Shown: positions 42,962 to 51,980, counted from the first letter of the stretch. The stretch is DNA of 64,000 nt from UBA2387 sp019454665 (GCA_045862995.1 BTVX01000001.1:248001-312000), one strand, 5' to 3'. Notes: generated from the sequence alone by a model not told the origin. A program made the numbers and translations.

Positions 42962-44142
42962 GACACTCCGTTCGGCGCGAGCCAAGCCACATCCTGCGGC
43001 GCGGCCCGAAGGGCCTTCCCCGGCTCGGTGACGCCGGTCACGGCGATGAGCGGCAGCGTCGCGCCCTTGGCGATCTCCCAACCCCTGTAGCCCAGCGATG
43101 CCGCGCCCATCGTGGTGGCCATGTTCCAGACCTCGACTACGCTCAAACTCTCGCCCCGGCGTTCGGCAGTTTCCAGGGCTGCCCGCATCAGAGCGAACAT
43201 GTCCACCGGGCCTCCGCTCGCCGCCGAGTCCAACCCCAATCCGACAGCCACTCCTGCGTCCAGCCATGCCCGAACGGGCGCGTCGGGGCAGCCGAGCCTG
43301 CGGTTGGACGTGGGGCAATGCGCGATGGAAACGCCCGCTTCGGCGAGCGATGGAGCGAGTGCCGGGTCCATAGCGCAGCCATGCACCCACTGCGCTCCCG
43401 GACGCAAGAGTCCCTTCGCCGCCAGATAGCCGACGACCCCCGCGGGATGCCGCACGCTGGGCACTCCAAAGCGTGTATAGAGGTCTTCGATCGCGCCAAG
43501 ACCCCGCATGAGCCAATCGTCTTCCATCGGCGTTTCGGCCACATGGATGCTCACGGGCTCGCCCAGCAAACCCAACCACGCGAGCGTCTCAGGGTCCACG
43601 GTGTACGGGGCATGGGGCGACAGATGCACCGGTCCCCCGAACGCCTCGCGCTGGTTCTCGGCTCGCAGGCGCAAGGCATCGAGCTTCTCTTGGGGCGATT
43701 GGGATTCGAGAAACGTGATGACCTCCTGGAAGATGCGCCCTTGGATGCCCTGCTCCCGCAACGCCTCGCCGGCGAACGGCCGATCCGAGTGCTCTCCGAT
43801 GAGCCCGACGCCGGTCAAGCGGTTCTCGCGCGCCGCCAAGCGGGTGTGCTCGCGCACGTCTTGCAGGCGCTGCTCTGCCTTGAGCCGGGTGAGTTCGCGA
43901 ATCCAGGGCCAATAGGTCTCGGGCAGCTCTGCGTCGAGGAGGCCCCGGTACTCCAAGTGGCTGTGAGCGTTGCAGAAGGCGGGGGAGAGGAGCAGGTCCT
44001 CACGCGGGCCACCGACGCCGAGGCGAACAGAGGCGACGGTCGGATGGGGGCCGCGCCAGTCCAAGACGAGTTCGGCATCGCCCACGAACCGCCCACCGAT
44101 GAACGCGAGTCGGGGTCGAAGGGTCAGAGTCGGGTGCGCCAC
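42958..44142 (-). CDS. Amidohydrolase (TRZ/ATZ, chlorohydrolase/deaminase type)
   Basis: A 394-residue metal-dependent hydrolase. The metal site is NAHSHLEYRG (HxH), HLSPHAPYTVDPETLAWLG, VSIHVAETPMED, AHCPTSNRRLG and GLGLDSAASGGPVDM (Asp). This matches the cytosine/guanine/atrazine deaminase branch; the natural substrate may be an aminoazole or purine derivative. The ATG lies inside the end of the prepilin gene (19-nt overlap), and the stop overlaps the ydjC start by 4 nt. Confidence 0.87.
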   Translation of the reverse strand: MAHPTLTLRPRLAFIGGRFVGDAELVLDWRGPHPTVASVRLGVGGPREDLLLSPAFCNAHSHLEYRGLLDAELPETYWPWIRELTRLKAEQRLQDVREHTRLAARENRLTGVGLIGEHSDRPFAGEALREQGIQGRIFQEVITFLESQSPQEKLDALRLRAENQREAFGGPVHLSPHAPYTVDPETLAWLGLLGEPVSIHVAETPMEDDWLMRGLGAIEDLYTRFGVPSVRHPAGVVGYLAAKGLLRPGAQWVHGCAMDPALAPSLAEAGVSIAHCPTSNRRLGCPDAPVRAWLDAGVAVGLGLDSAASGGPVDMFALMRAALETAERRGESLSVVEVWNMATTMGAASLGYRGWEIAKGATLPLIAVTGVTEPGKALRAAPQDVAWLAPNGVS

Positions 44143-44792
44143 GCCAAGTCCAATTCTGAAGCAGAAAGCGATTTGGCGTGAAAGTCACCGAATAGGCAGT
44201 TGTATCGGTAGTCCTTGCGTAGGCCGAGGATGGTGTCGAAATTGTCCTCTTCGCGCATGGCGCGGGCCGCCCCGTGCCAGTGGCCGGCCCCGTCGAACAT
44301 CACGTTGACCTTCGTGGGCAGTTCGAAGCGCTCTTGCGAATAGAACCGGAAGGCGATTTCGGTTCGGAAGAAGTAGCTCGTCCCGTAGTTCGCGTACATG
44401 CTGGGGCTCGTCTTGAACGGAATGCCGAAGTTGCTGTCCAGGACTTCGGTGCCGTGGTCCGCCGGGCACTTGAAGACTTCGGCGCTCTTGGTGTAGGGAC
44501 GGAGCGCCTCGTGGAGGAACGGCATGGTGGGGATGCGGGCTTGAAACTCGGGGTGGCGGTCCCAGATCTCGGGCCGGTCTCGATCGGAAGGGTCCACCGC
44601 GTGCGGGAACACGTCGTCGTAATCGGCCATGTAGAGGCCGATGGCCTTTCCGATCTGCGACAGGTTGGAGAGGCAACTGGTCTGGCGTCCGTGGTCGCGC
44701 GCCCGACTGTAGACCGGGAACAACAGGCCGGCGAGGATGGCGAGGATCGCCACCACCACCAACACCTCGATCAGGGTGAACGCCCGTCTCAT
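44124..44792 (-). CDS. Type IV prepilin-like (pseudopilin) protein, Armatimonadota type
   Basis: A 222-residue protein. The N-terminus is a type III prepilin signal (MRRAFTLIEVLVVVAILAIL) cut before the Phe, with the Glu at +5. Then PVYSRARDHGRQTSCLSNLSQIGKAIGLYMADYDD resembles the DUF1559-like repeats common in planctomycetes and Armatimonadota (shown in part: RQTSCLSNLSQIGKAIG). The C-terminal region has the short GDFHAKSLS motif. It probably forms a minor pseudopilus or surface fibre, but no assembly genes are near. The upstream ATG at 44804 (adds MELG) is possible. Confidence 0.85.
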   Translation of the reverse strand: MRRAFTLIEVLVVVAILAILAGLLFPVYSRARDHGRQTSCLSNLSQIGKAIGLYMADYDDVFPHAVDPSDRDRPEIWDRHPEFQARIPTMPFLHEALRPYTKSAEVFKCPADHGTEVLDSNFGIPFKTSPSMYANYGTSYFFRTEIAFRFYSQERFELPTKVNVMFDGAGHWHGAARAMREEDNFDTILGLRKDYRYNCLFGDFHAKSLSASELDLAWRTRL

Positions 44793-44874
44793 TCCAAGTT
44801 CCATACGCAGATTCCGGACCGAACCTTCCTTGGTAACCCGACTTTGGTCGGATCGGTTCGCCAGCCTCCGATGC

Positions 44875-45651
44875 TTACGCCGAAAGTCCGAAAAAACGTT
44901 CCGCGTTGGCCGTCGTGAGCGTGGCACATTCGGCCACACCCATGCCCAACGCTTGAGCGAGCCCGGCGTTCACCAACGCCACATACGCTGGGCGGTTGGG
45001 CTTACCCCGATAGGGGTGCGGCGGCAAGTACGGCGCGTCGGTCTCGATCACCAGGCGCTCGGGCGGAAGCGACCGGAGCACGGCACGCAGATTCTCCGCG
45101 CTCTTGTAGGTCACGGGCCCATCCACGCCGAACCACAACCCCATTTCCGCAGCCCGAGCCGCTTGGTCGAGGTCGCCGCCGAAGCAATGGAGGAGGTATC
45201 CGGACCGCGCGCGCGGCTCCAACACGTCGAGCAGGTCGTCGTAGGCCTCGCGGCAGTGGAACACCACGGGGCACCCGAGTTCGTCGGCCACGTCGAGTTG
45301 CGCGTTCAGGACGGCTTTTTGGTGCTCCTTCGGCTCCACGTTCCAGTGGTAGTCGAGGCCGATCTCGCCCAGGGCGACGACCTTGGGCAAAGCCAACCAC
45401 CCGCGCATCGCGTCTAGAAACGCCGACTCGAACTCACCCGCCGAGTTGGGATGGCAACCGACCGTGGCGTAGACCTCGGGTCTCCGCTCGGCGAGCGCCA
45501 CTGCGTGCAGGCTGGTCTCGCCGTCGCAGCCAACGGCGATCATCCGTGTCACGCCCGCCGCGACGGCGAAGTCCACCTCGGCGTCTGGGCTGGGGAACAG
45601 GTTCGGGAAGTTGAGGTGGCAATGGGTGTCCACCAAGGCGTTCTGGCTCAT
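44875..45651 (-). CDS. TatD family metal-dependent hydrolase
   Basis: A 258-residue TIM-barrel hydrolase. Metal and signature motifs: VDTHCHLNFPN, YATVGCHPNSAG, VVALGEIGLDYHW, PVVFHCREAYDDLLDVL, LLHCFGGDLDQA and LVIETDAPYLPPHPYRGK. Bacterial TatD enzymes are DNA exonucleases or D-aminoacyl-tRNA-like hydrolases; the exact role is unsettled. The ATG at 45651 overlaps the acyltransferase stop by 4 nt. Confidence 0.92.
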   Translation of the reverse strand: MSQNALVDTHCHLNFPNLFPSPDAEVDFAVAAGVTRMIAVGCDGETSLHAVALAERRPEVYATVGCHPNSAGEFESAFLDAMRGWLALPKVVALGEIGLDYHWNVEPKEHQKAVLNAQLDVADELGCPVVFHCREAYDDLLDVLEPRARSGYLLHCFGGDLDQAARAAEMGLWFGVDGPVTYKSAENLRAVLRSLPPERLVIETDAPYLPPHPYRGKPNRPAYVALVNAGLAQALGMGVAECATLTTANAERFFGLSA

Positions 45652-46310
45652 TTGCGGTTCCCGATCCTCCGCTCCGCCTCGTCTTCGAGCCGGTGCATCT
45701 CCTGTTCGAAGCGCAGACGAATCGCCTCGACGTCCTCGGGAGAAGCATCCTTCGGCACGGCCAACGGCTCCCCGAACAACATGATCGCCTTGGCGAACGG
45801 GAGCGGCACCATGTACGCGTCCCACGTGGGCACGCGGTAACAGGGCTTGGCCGCCACGCCAACGGGCACCAGCAGCGCCCCCGACTTCTGCGCCATCACC
45901 ATGATGCCGTCCTGGACCACGCCGCTCGGCCCGCGCGGACCATCGGGTGTGAAGGCCATCACGCCTCCGTCGCGGAGCACGCGGATGGACTCGACCGCCG
46001 CGCGCACGCCGCCGCGACCCGTGCTTCCACGGATGATGTTGAACCCGAAGTTCTGGAAGATGCGGCTTTGGAACTCGCCATCTCGGGAATGCGAGATGAT
46101 CGTCCAAACGCCCTTGCCCCGGAACAGCAGCGCCCCCAGCAGCGTGCGCCCGTGCCATCCCGCAAAGATGCGGCCCTGGGCGTCGCGTTCTGGGTCGTAG
46201 CCTTCGACCTTGATCCGCAGCGTCGCGCCGATGAACTTGACCAGTGCCGTGATCGCGCCGCTGAGCACATACGGGCGAACGCCGCGCCACCACTTCTTCA
46301 AGCCCTTCAC
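45648..46310 (-). CDS. Lysophospholipid acyltransferase family protein (DUF374)
   Basis: A 220-residue LPLAT-fold protein. After a membrane-near N-terminus (GLKKWWRGVRPYVLSGAITA) it shows GWHGRTLLGALLF (HX4D-like region), ISHSRDGEFQSRIFQNFGF, GSTGRGGVRAAVESIRVL and FTPDGPRGPSGVVQDGI, as in DUF374 proteins. It likely transfers fatty acyl groups to a lysophospholipid or lipid-A-like acceptor at the inner membrane. GTG 46310 overlaps the rhomboid stop by 4 nt. Confidence 0.85.
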   Translation of the reverse strand: MKGLKKWWRGVRPYVLSGAITALVKFIGATLRIKVEGYDPERDAQGRIFAGWHGRTLLGALLFRGKGVWTIISHSRDGEFQSRIFQNFGFNIIRGSTGRGGVRAAVESIRVLRDGGVMAFTPDGPRGPSGVVQDGIMVMAQKSGALLVPVGVAAKPCYRVPTWDAYMVPLPFAKAIMLFGEPLAVPKDASPEDVEAIRLRFEQEMHRLEDEAERRIGNRK

Positions 46311-47389
46311 GAAGCCCAGCCCCTGACCTTCGCAAGGTTCGCCGCCGGGTGCAGCGGGTAGCGCGAGAGCAACTCGTCCACCAAGACTTTGGCCTGCTCG
46401 GGACGGACCTCCCAATCCAGGCTGGCCAACGCGAGCAACGCATCGGGGCGCTGCGCGTCGTCCGCGCCTTCCATCAGCACGCTCATCAGCAGGGCGCGGG
46501 CCAGGTCGGGATGTTCGTTCTTCAGGCGCTCGGCGAAGATGGTGCGCTTGAACGTGTCCAGTCGGTCGAGCGCTTTGATTTCGATCAGCTTGGCCAGGAT
46601 GCGCGCCGGGTCGGAACGGCCCTTTGAAAGCGCCCCCACCAACTCTTCGCCGCAACTCGTCCAGTCGCCGATGTTCCGCAGGGACTCGACGCGAAGCCAC
46701 CACGCCTCATCGTCCGACGGATTGTGCCGAAGCATCACGTTCGCGGAAGCCAACACCGCCCCAGGGCTGCGCTCGTGCATGCGGCTGAGCACGGCGAGCT
46801 TGGCTTCCTCGGCAACGGTGCGCGGCACGCCGAACACCAGGCTCAGCAGGACACCGCTCGCGAAGCCGCCCAGGTGGGACCAATACGACGTGCCGGAGTT
46901 GCCCCCGATGTGCACGAACACGCCGGCGGCCTGCAGCACGACCCACACGGCCACGACCCAGAACACGCTCACGCGGTGTTTAGGGGTCAACGGAACGTGA
47001 AGTCCCCCGAACCGCACGGCGTAGTAGCCCACGCACGCCGCGATCGCGCCGCTCGCCCCGACCAGAAGGGCGGGAGACTCCGCGCCTCGGTTGGCCAGCG
47101 TGTGCGCGGCCACCCCCACCAAACCTCCCAGGAAGTACACCACGCTGAACCGCACCGATCCCGCCGCCGACTCCACCGCGGGGCCGACCGCCGCGAGAAA
47201 GAACATGTTGCCCAACAGGTGCAGCGTGTTTGCGTGGACGAACAGGCACGTGAACGCCGTGGCCACATGGGGATTCGCCGGGGAGAACGCCAACGCCTCG
47301 AAAGCCTCGGGCCGAAGCAACAAGCCGAACGCGGTCGCGATGTTCGCGCCGATCAACACCAGGTTGACGATGGGAACTCGCGGCCCCAT
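46307..47389 (-). CDS. Rhomboid family intramembrane serine protease with TPR-like tail
   Basis: A 360-residue protein. The N-terminal about 200 residues are a six-helix rhomboid: FTCLFVHANTLHLLGNMFFL, the nucleophile Ser in GASGAIAACVGYY and the catalytic His in WSHLGGFASGVLLS. The C-terminal about 160 residues are soluble and helical with spaced repeats (DDEAWWLRVESLRNIGDWTSC; RPDALLALASLDWEVRPEQA), like a TPR-type adaptor domain. Rhomboids cleave transmembrane segments; the substrate is unknown. It starts 3 nt after the yebC stop. Confidence 0.9.
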   Translation of the reverse strand: MGPRVPIVNLVLIGANIATAFGLLLRPEAFEALAFSPANPHVATAFTCLFVHANTLHLLGNMFFLAAVGPAVESAAGSVRFSVVYFLGGLVGVAAHTLANRGAESPALLVGASGAIAACVGYYAVRFGGLHVPLTPKHRVSVFWVVAVWVVLQAAGVFVHIGGNSGTSYWSHLGGFASGVLLSLVFGVPRTVAEEAKLAVLSRMHERSPGAVLASANVMLRHNPSDDEAWWLRVESLRNIGDWTSCGEELVGALSKGRSDPARILAKLIEIKALDRLDTFKRTIFAERLKNEHPDLARALLMSVLMEGADDAQRPDALLALASLDWEVRPEQAKVLVDELLSRYPLHPAANLAKVRGWAS

Positions 47390-47392
47390 CGG

Positions 47393-48133
47393 CTACTCCT
47401 CGAAGTACTCGTCGGGAATGTCCACGTTCACGTATGTTTGCTGAACGTCGTCCAGGTCGTCCAAGGCGTCCATCAGCTTGACGAGTTTGCGCATGTCGTC
47501 GGGTTGGAGGTCCGCTTTGTTGGTCGGGACGTAGGTGAGGGCGACGTCGTCGGCCTTGAGCCCCTGCTTCTCCAAGCTGTCGTTGACGGTGTGCAGGTTC
47601 TCGCGGGCGGTGAGGATGACAAACGTGTCTTCCTCGCCCACGAAGTCTTCGGCGCCCGCTTCGAGGGCTTGCATGGTCACCTCGTCCTCGTCCTTGCCTT
47701 CGCGCGCCACCGTGATCTGGCCACAGTACTTGAACTGCCACGCCACCGAACCGTTCTCGGCGAGGTTGCCCCCGTGCTTGCTGAACGCGTGCCGCACTTC
47801 GGCGACCGTGCGGTTTTTGTTCTCGGTGTAGCACTCGACGACGATGGCCGCGCCGCCGGGGCCGTAGCCCTCATAGGTCAGCGCCTCGTAGTTCTCGCCC
47901 TCGATCTCGCCCGTACCGCGCTTGATCGAGCGTTCAATGTTGTCCTTGGGCACCGAGTTCTCGCGGGCGCGCTCCAGCGCCACGCGGAGCCGCGGGTTCA
48001 TCGAGGGGTCGCCGCCGCCTTCTTTGGCCGCGACGATGATCTCGCGCGCCAGCTTCGTAAACACCTTCCCCCTGATCGCATCCTGCTTGCCCTTGCGGAT
48101 GCGGATGTTTTTCCATTTCGAATGGCCTGCCAT
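47393..48133 (-). CDS. yebC: YebC/PmpR family transcriptional regulator (TACO1 family)
   Basis: A 246-residue YebC protein. It opens with the family signature MAGHSKWKNIRIRKGKQDAIRGKVF, followed by NPRLRVALERARENSVPKDN, EALTYEGYGPGGAAIVVECY and NKNRTVAEVRHAFSKHGGNL. Members bind DNA and/or assist ribosomes at proline stretches. It heads the operon yebC-rhomboid-acyltransferase-tatD. ATG 48133 is fixed by the signature; the reading to 48244 is upstream DNA. CAAAAT at 48142-48147 lies 8 nt upstream on the minus strand. Confidence 0.95.
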   Translation of the reverse strand: MAGHSKWKNIRIRKGKQDAIRGKVFTKLAREIIVAAKEGGGDPSMNPRLRVALERARENSVPKDNIERSIKRGTGEIEGENYEALTYEGYGPGGAAIVVECYTENKNRTVAEVRHAFSKHGGNLAENGSVAWQFKYCGQITVAREGKDEDEVTMQALEAGAEDFVGEEDTFVILTARENLHTVNDSLEKQGLKADDVALTYVPTNKADLQPDDMRKLVKLMDALDDLDDVQQTYVNVDIPDEYFEE

Positions 48134-48144
48134 TTCGAGTGATT

Positions 48145-48172
48145 TTGACACGTTCCGGCCCTCGACCATAAT
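48145..48172 (+). promoter_or_regulatory. Complete leaderless promoter (TTGACA-16-CATAAT) of the DNA alkylation repair gene
   Basis: A consensus -35 TTGACA (48145-48150) and -10 CATAAT (48167-48172) are separated by 16 bp, and the -10 ends 7 nt before the ATG at 48180. This is the clearest promoter in the window and shows transcription starting at the start codon. The -35 box overlaps the -10 box of the divergent yebC promoter (CAAAAT, minus strand, 48142-48147). Confidence 0.8.
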
Positions 48173-48179
48173 GGACCCT

Positions 48180-48842
48180 ATGACGCGAGACCAAGCGATG
48201 GACGCCCTAGAGTCGAAAGGCGATGCCGCGATGCGCGAGAGCAACTACTACCGGCCCGCCGGAGACCGCCAGTTCGGCGTCAAACGGGCCGACATCCGCG
48301 TGCTGGCGAAGCAGATCAAATCGAACCACGAACTGGGACTGGAACTGTGGGCAACGGGCAACCTGGACGCCATGCTGCTCGCCTCGCTCATTCTCAAGCC
48401 CAAGCTGCTGAGCGCCGAGGATTTGAGCCGCATGGTGGGCGAAACGTTCCATCCGCAGGCCGTGGACTGGTTCGGCAAGAACGTCGTGGCGAAGTCGCCC
48501 CATGTGGATGCGCTGTTCGCGGGCTGGCGGCTATCCGACCACGAGATGACCGCCCGCATGGGCTGGTGGCTCTCTTCTCGGCGCGTGGGCACCGACCTGG
48601 TGGACCACGACGCCCTGCTCGATGCCATCGAGGCCGAGATGGCTTCGGCGCCGGCGGGCAAGCAAGAGGCGATGAACTGGTGTCTCGTCGAGATCGGGGT
48701 CAAGGACGCCTCGCGCCGCGAGCGGGCGATCGCGATCGGCGAGCGGCTGGGCGTCTATCGCGACTACGTGGTGCCGAAGGGCTGCGTCGCGTCGCCCTAC
48801 GCGCCCGAGTGGATCGCTTGGGCGTTGAGCCAGCAGGGTTGA
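48180..48842 (+). CDS. DNA alkylation repair (AlkD-like HEAT repeat) protein
   Basis: A 220-residue all-helical protein of the DNA-alkylation-repair family. Blocks: YRPAGDRQFGVKRADIRVLAKQIKSNHELGLELWATG, LKPKLLSAEDLSRMVGETF, WFGKNVVAKSPHVDALFAGW and GKQEAMNWCLVEIGVKDAS, with the HEAT-like repeat spacing of AlkD glycosylases (shown in part). It would excise alkylated bases without base flipping. ATG 48180 is fixed by the promoter in front; the reading from 47922 covers yebC on the opposite strand. Confidence 0.85.
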   Translation: MTRDQAMDALESKGDAAMRESNYYRPAGDRQFGVKRADIRVLAKQIKSNHELGLELWATGNLDAMLLASLILKPKLLSAEDLSRMVGETFHPQAVDWFGKNVVAKSPHVDALFAGWRLSDHEMTARMGWWLSSRRVGTDLVDHDALLDAIEAEMASAPAGKQEAMNWCLVEIGVKDASRRERAIAIGERLGVYRDYVVPKGCVASPYAPEWIAWALSQQG

Positions 48843-48935
48843 ACTCTTGGGCGTCCCGGTTTGGACGAAACGACTGTCTTACAAAACCGTCGTAGTTCAG
48901 TGAAGAATCGTGCCCCGTGCGTGGTTTGTACAGAT

Positions 48936-49481
48936 ATGGCATGCAACCAGCAAGACAAGAACGCGATCTCGGGAGCCTTGCCGAGACTCCCCAGCCACGC
49001 CACGATGTTCGGTGATGTATGGATTGAGCACCCAGGCGAAGACACAGATACCATTCTCGCCGAGGCCAGCATCGGCAGGCTAGGTGAGGTCGTCGGAAAG
49101 GAGTCGGAGCTTTTTCTATTCAGGTCGGAGGCAGATGACCAGAATCAAAGTGGGAATGGAGGCAACCTCGGCCTCTATGGGGTAGATCTTGATCTGCTTT
49201 ACAGAGTTCGGAACGTCGGGCAGGTACCGATTGACATCTATTCGTCACTCGCGGCTTGGAATTCGGGTACGCAAGAGTATCCCGCAGTGGTCGTCGGGGC
49301 GATCCGAATCCTCAACGAGAACTGGGGATTCGGTCCGGTCAGGTACTCACAGAGCGAGGAGTTGCGCTGCGGTGAATGGAACCTTCCTCCCAATGGTGTA
49401 GCCGAGATCACACACAAGATCGTCATCGCTGGGCCGACATCCCTCCCCGCTGGCCTGAGAGTGACATTTGATGCCGACTAA
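48936..49481 (+). CDS. Hypothetical protein
   Basis: A 181-residue protein with lower GC and less biased codon use than its neighbours. It contains no recognised domain; segments such as GLYGVDLDLLYRVRNVGQVP and LPPNGVAEITHKIVIAGP suggest an Ig-like or beta-sandwich fold. The open frame extends to a TTG at 48861; ATG 48936 or even ATG 49005 (MFGDVWIEHPGED) are the more natural starts. It is followed 9 bp later by the first of two tandem paralogues. Confidence 0.5.
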   Translation: MACNQQDKNAISGALPRLPSHATMFGDVWIEHPGEDTDTILAEASIGRLGEVVGKESELFLFRSEADDQNQSGNGGNLGLYGVDLDLLYRVRNVGQVPIDIYSSLAAWNSGTQEYPAVVVGAIRILNENWGFGPVRYSQSEELRCGEWNLPPNGVAEITHKIVIAGPTSLPAGLRVTFDAD

Positions 49482-49490
49482 TGCAAGCCC

Positions 49491-50603
49491 ATGCTACCGA
49501 CACTCCTCTTCCTTATCTGCCAGACCGCCGAGCCTCCCAGATTGGCGATACAGCACCAGGTGGTCGCCTACGCTGGTCCCACGGATCCAGGTCATGTCGA
49601 GCGACTTGGCGACTCCTCGGGCGAGATTGATCGCACCCTCGAAGGCTTTCTCAGCGAAAGCGGCACTTACCTGTTCCTCAGGCGCTTTGAGGGTTCGAGC
49701 GGCATCATGCGATACGAACTCGGTCCGCGCAGGTTGGTGATCGCGGAGCCCACATTCGCGATCAAGAAGGACGTCCACTTTCTAGGCACGTTGAGCCGGT
49801 CCGCGCTGACCGCAGATAGTGAGCTGGCCCTGGAGGAAGGCCACATGGTGCAGGCACATGCAAGTCTGCGCGGGACCGACGTGCTTGTATCCTCCTGGTC
49901 GGAGAAGCCGGGCACTGTTCGCACCGGCCACCGGTGGTATTCGGGCGTAGGCGTGATGCGCATGGAGGAGGGGTTGTTTCCGATGATCGCGGGTGGCGTC
50001 GGTCTCGGGCGCGTGGTCCAGCCGATTCTTGACGTGCAAGACCTTTCGATGGCATTGGTTGTTGCCGGCGTCGGTACGCTGACCGTGCCCGACGAGATGC
50101 CAAGTGACCAGCGTCGTGGGTCGGTCCCCGAGCCAGATTGGCCGAGAGCCAAGTGGGCTCCGCGAATCCACGACGACTTCCTTCGCCCGCCTACCTACGT
50201 CTCGGATTGGCGCGAACCAAGGCAAGGGCAGACGTGGCGGCTGCTCTGGAACTCGCACACGTCCAAGGTCGTCGGTGCCTTCGGTGCCGGTGGCGAAGCG
50301 CACTACGTTGGGGTGGGTCGAGCGGACGGGTCGAAGCCTGTTTGGCTTCGGGCTCCGCAGCCTGAAGGCCGCGCTGCGTCCATCAAGTGCCTTTCGCTGA
50401 CCAAGGACGATCGCGTGTTTGCCGGCGTGTATGAGAGGGACACGCTCAAGGGCGGTCCTTGGCGGCACATCATCTACGAGGTCAAGGACGGCCAGTGGGT
50501 CAAGATCGCGGACGCCCGCCTCCGCGCCACCAACACGCAGGGCACGATGTGGTTGGTCGAGAGGGAGGATGCGACGGGCGGCTGGCTGGTCAGACTCCTT
50601 TGA
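49491..50603 (+). CDS. Hypothetical secreted protein, paralogue A of a tandem pair
   Basis: A 370-residue protein with a short hydrophobic N-terminus (MLPTLLFLICQT) that may be a weak signal peptide. It shares with the next gene the blocks FLSESGTYLFLRRFEGSSGI, YPMIAGG-like MIAGGVGLGRVVQPILDVQD, VVAGVGTL, AKWAPRIHDDFL, LLWNSHTSKVVGAFG, CLSLTKDDRVFAGV and the identical tail WVKIADARLRATNT ... GGWLVRLL. No known family recognised. The repeated Trp/Gly/Asp-rich blocks suggest a beta-propeller-like or beta-sandwich secreted protein. Confidence 0.7.
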   Translation: MLPTLLFLICQTAEPPRLAIQHQVVAYAGPTDPGHVERLGDSSGEIDRTLEGFLSESGTYLFLRRFEGSSGIMRYELGPRRLVIAEPTFAIKKDVHFLGTLSRSALTADSELALEEGHMVQAHASLRGTDVLVSSWSEKPGTVRTGHRWYSGVGVMRMEEGLFPMIAGGVGLGRVVQPILDVQDLSMALVVAGVGTLTVPDEMPSDQRRGSVPEPDWPRAKWAPRIHDDFLRPPTYVSDWREPRQGQTWRLLWNSHTSKVVGAFGAGGEAHYVGVGRADGSKPVWLRAPQPEGRAASIKCLSLTKDDRVFAGVYERDTLKGGPWRHIIYEVKDGQWVKIADARLRATNTQGTMWLVEREDATGGWLVRLL

Positions 50604-50700
50604 GTTTGGCGCAAAGCTTCGTGTACGGTAGCGCGTCTATACAGTGTGCAGTCTGACTTAAGTTTCGAGAAGACTTTCGATCCCGAGTGAGCCCCCAACG

Positions 50701-51846
50701 ATGCTACCAACACTCCTCTTCCTCCTCTGCCAGACAAACGAGCCGCCGAAACTCGGCGTCCGACACGATGTGGTCGCCGTGGTTGGTGCGACTGCCCCGA
50801 GTCGAACAGAGACAATCGCGGCCATCGAGCATGGGTTCCAACCGCACCTGGAAGGCTTCTTGAGTGAGGATGGGCGAAACCTGTTCTTGAAGAAATTCTC
50901 GGGGTCGTCGGGCATTTGGCGATACAACCTGATGGACCGTTCACTCGTGAAGGCCGAACCTCTCTTGTACCAGTACAAGACGAACTACGTGCTCGGTATG
51001 TTCGTTCGGCCCTACCCCCCGGAGAGCAGCGAGTTCCTTTGGAAGGGCGAGTCCTTCGTGGAGGCGCACGCCAGCTTTACCGGACTCGATGTGCTCGTCA
51101 CCTGTATGGAATGGGGTGGGCGCTCGACGAGTGCCTACCGCTGGTACCACACCTGGTACGCAGGAATAGGTCCTGTGAGTTTGGCGCGCGGAGGGTGGTA
51201 TCCGATGATCGCCGGAGGCACCGGATTGATGCAGGCCGTAGAGCCGATTCTCGACGTGCAGGACGTTTCCCTTTCACTTGTTGTTGCCGGTGTCGGCACG
51301 TTGGCCGTGACCGACGAGTCGCGCGAATTCTATGGGACCATGGAGGAGGATCGTGTTCATATGCCTCCTTACCCAGAATGGCCAAGAGCCAAGATGGCCC
51401 CGCGCCTGCACGAGGACTTTCTTGGTACCTCGCGTCCGCGCTCGGCTTGGGGCAAGGCGGCTCGTCGAATTCTGTGGAACTCGCGCACGGCCAAGGTGGT
51501 AGGGGTCGTTGGCGAAGTCCCTCGGTCCTACTTCGTCGCGTTGGGCCGAGCCGATGGGTCCAAGCCGCTTTGGCTCAAGCCCCCGGCCCCCGAGGGTCGC
51601 CAGACAGACATCGAGTGCCTGTCGCTCACCAAGGACGACCGCGTGTTCGTGGGCATCCGCGAGTTCGACCCGAACGTGCCCGTGCAGGTCGCCGGATTGG
51701 GAGGAACGCACAAGATTTACGAGATCAAAGGCAAAAAGTGGGTCAAGATCGCTGACGCCCGGCTCCGTGCGACCAACACGAAAGGCGACCAGTGGCTGGT
51801 CGAGCGGGAGGATGGGTCGGGCGGTTGGCTGGTTCGCCTCCTCTGA
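50701..51846 (+). CDS. Hypothetical secreted protein, paralogue B of a tandem pair
   Basis: A 381-residue paralogue of the preceding gene, with the same N-terminus (MLPTLLFLLCQT), DVQDVSLSLVVAGVGTLAV, RAKMAPRLHEDFLGT, ILWNSRTAKVVGVVG, CLSLTKDDRVFVGI and the conserved WVKIADARLRATNT ... GGWLVRLL ending. The 97-bp gap to paralogue A has no repeat or promoter that I can identify. The pair is probably an old local duplication. No function can be given. Confidence 0.7.
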   Translation: MLPTLLFLLCQTNEPPKLGVRHDVVAVVGATAPSRTETIAAIEHGFQPHLEGFLSEDGRNLFLKKFSGSSGIWRYNLMDRSLVKAEPLLYQYKTNYVLGMFVRPYPPESSEFLWKGESFVEAHASFTGLDVLVTCMEWGGRSTSAYRWYHTWYAGIGPVSLARGGWYPMIAGGTGLMQAVEPILDVQDVSLSLVVAGVGTLAVTDESREFYGTMEEDRVHMPPYPEWPRAKMAPRLHEDFLGTSRPRSAWGKAARRILWNSRTAKVVGVVGEVPRSYFVALGRADGSKPLWLKPPAPEGRQTDIECLSLTKDDRVFVGIREFDPNVPVQVAGLGGTHKIYEIKGKKWVKIADARLRATNTKGDQWLVEREDGSGGWLVRLL

Positions 51847-51980
51847 CCCAAACCCAACATCGGATCGAAGCCATCCTCTTTGGAGGGTTGGGTAACGTCA
51901 TCCTCTAGAGGGCGCACCGCGGTCGGCCGCCAGCCCCGGCCCAAGGCAGACCAGGTTCCGCAAACCGTGGAACCGCGCTC

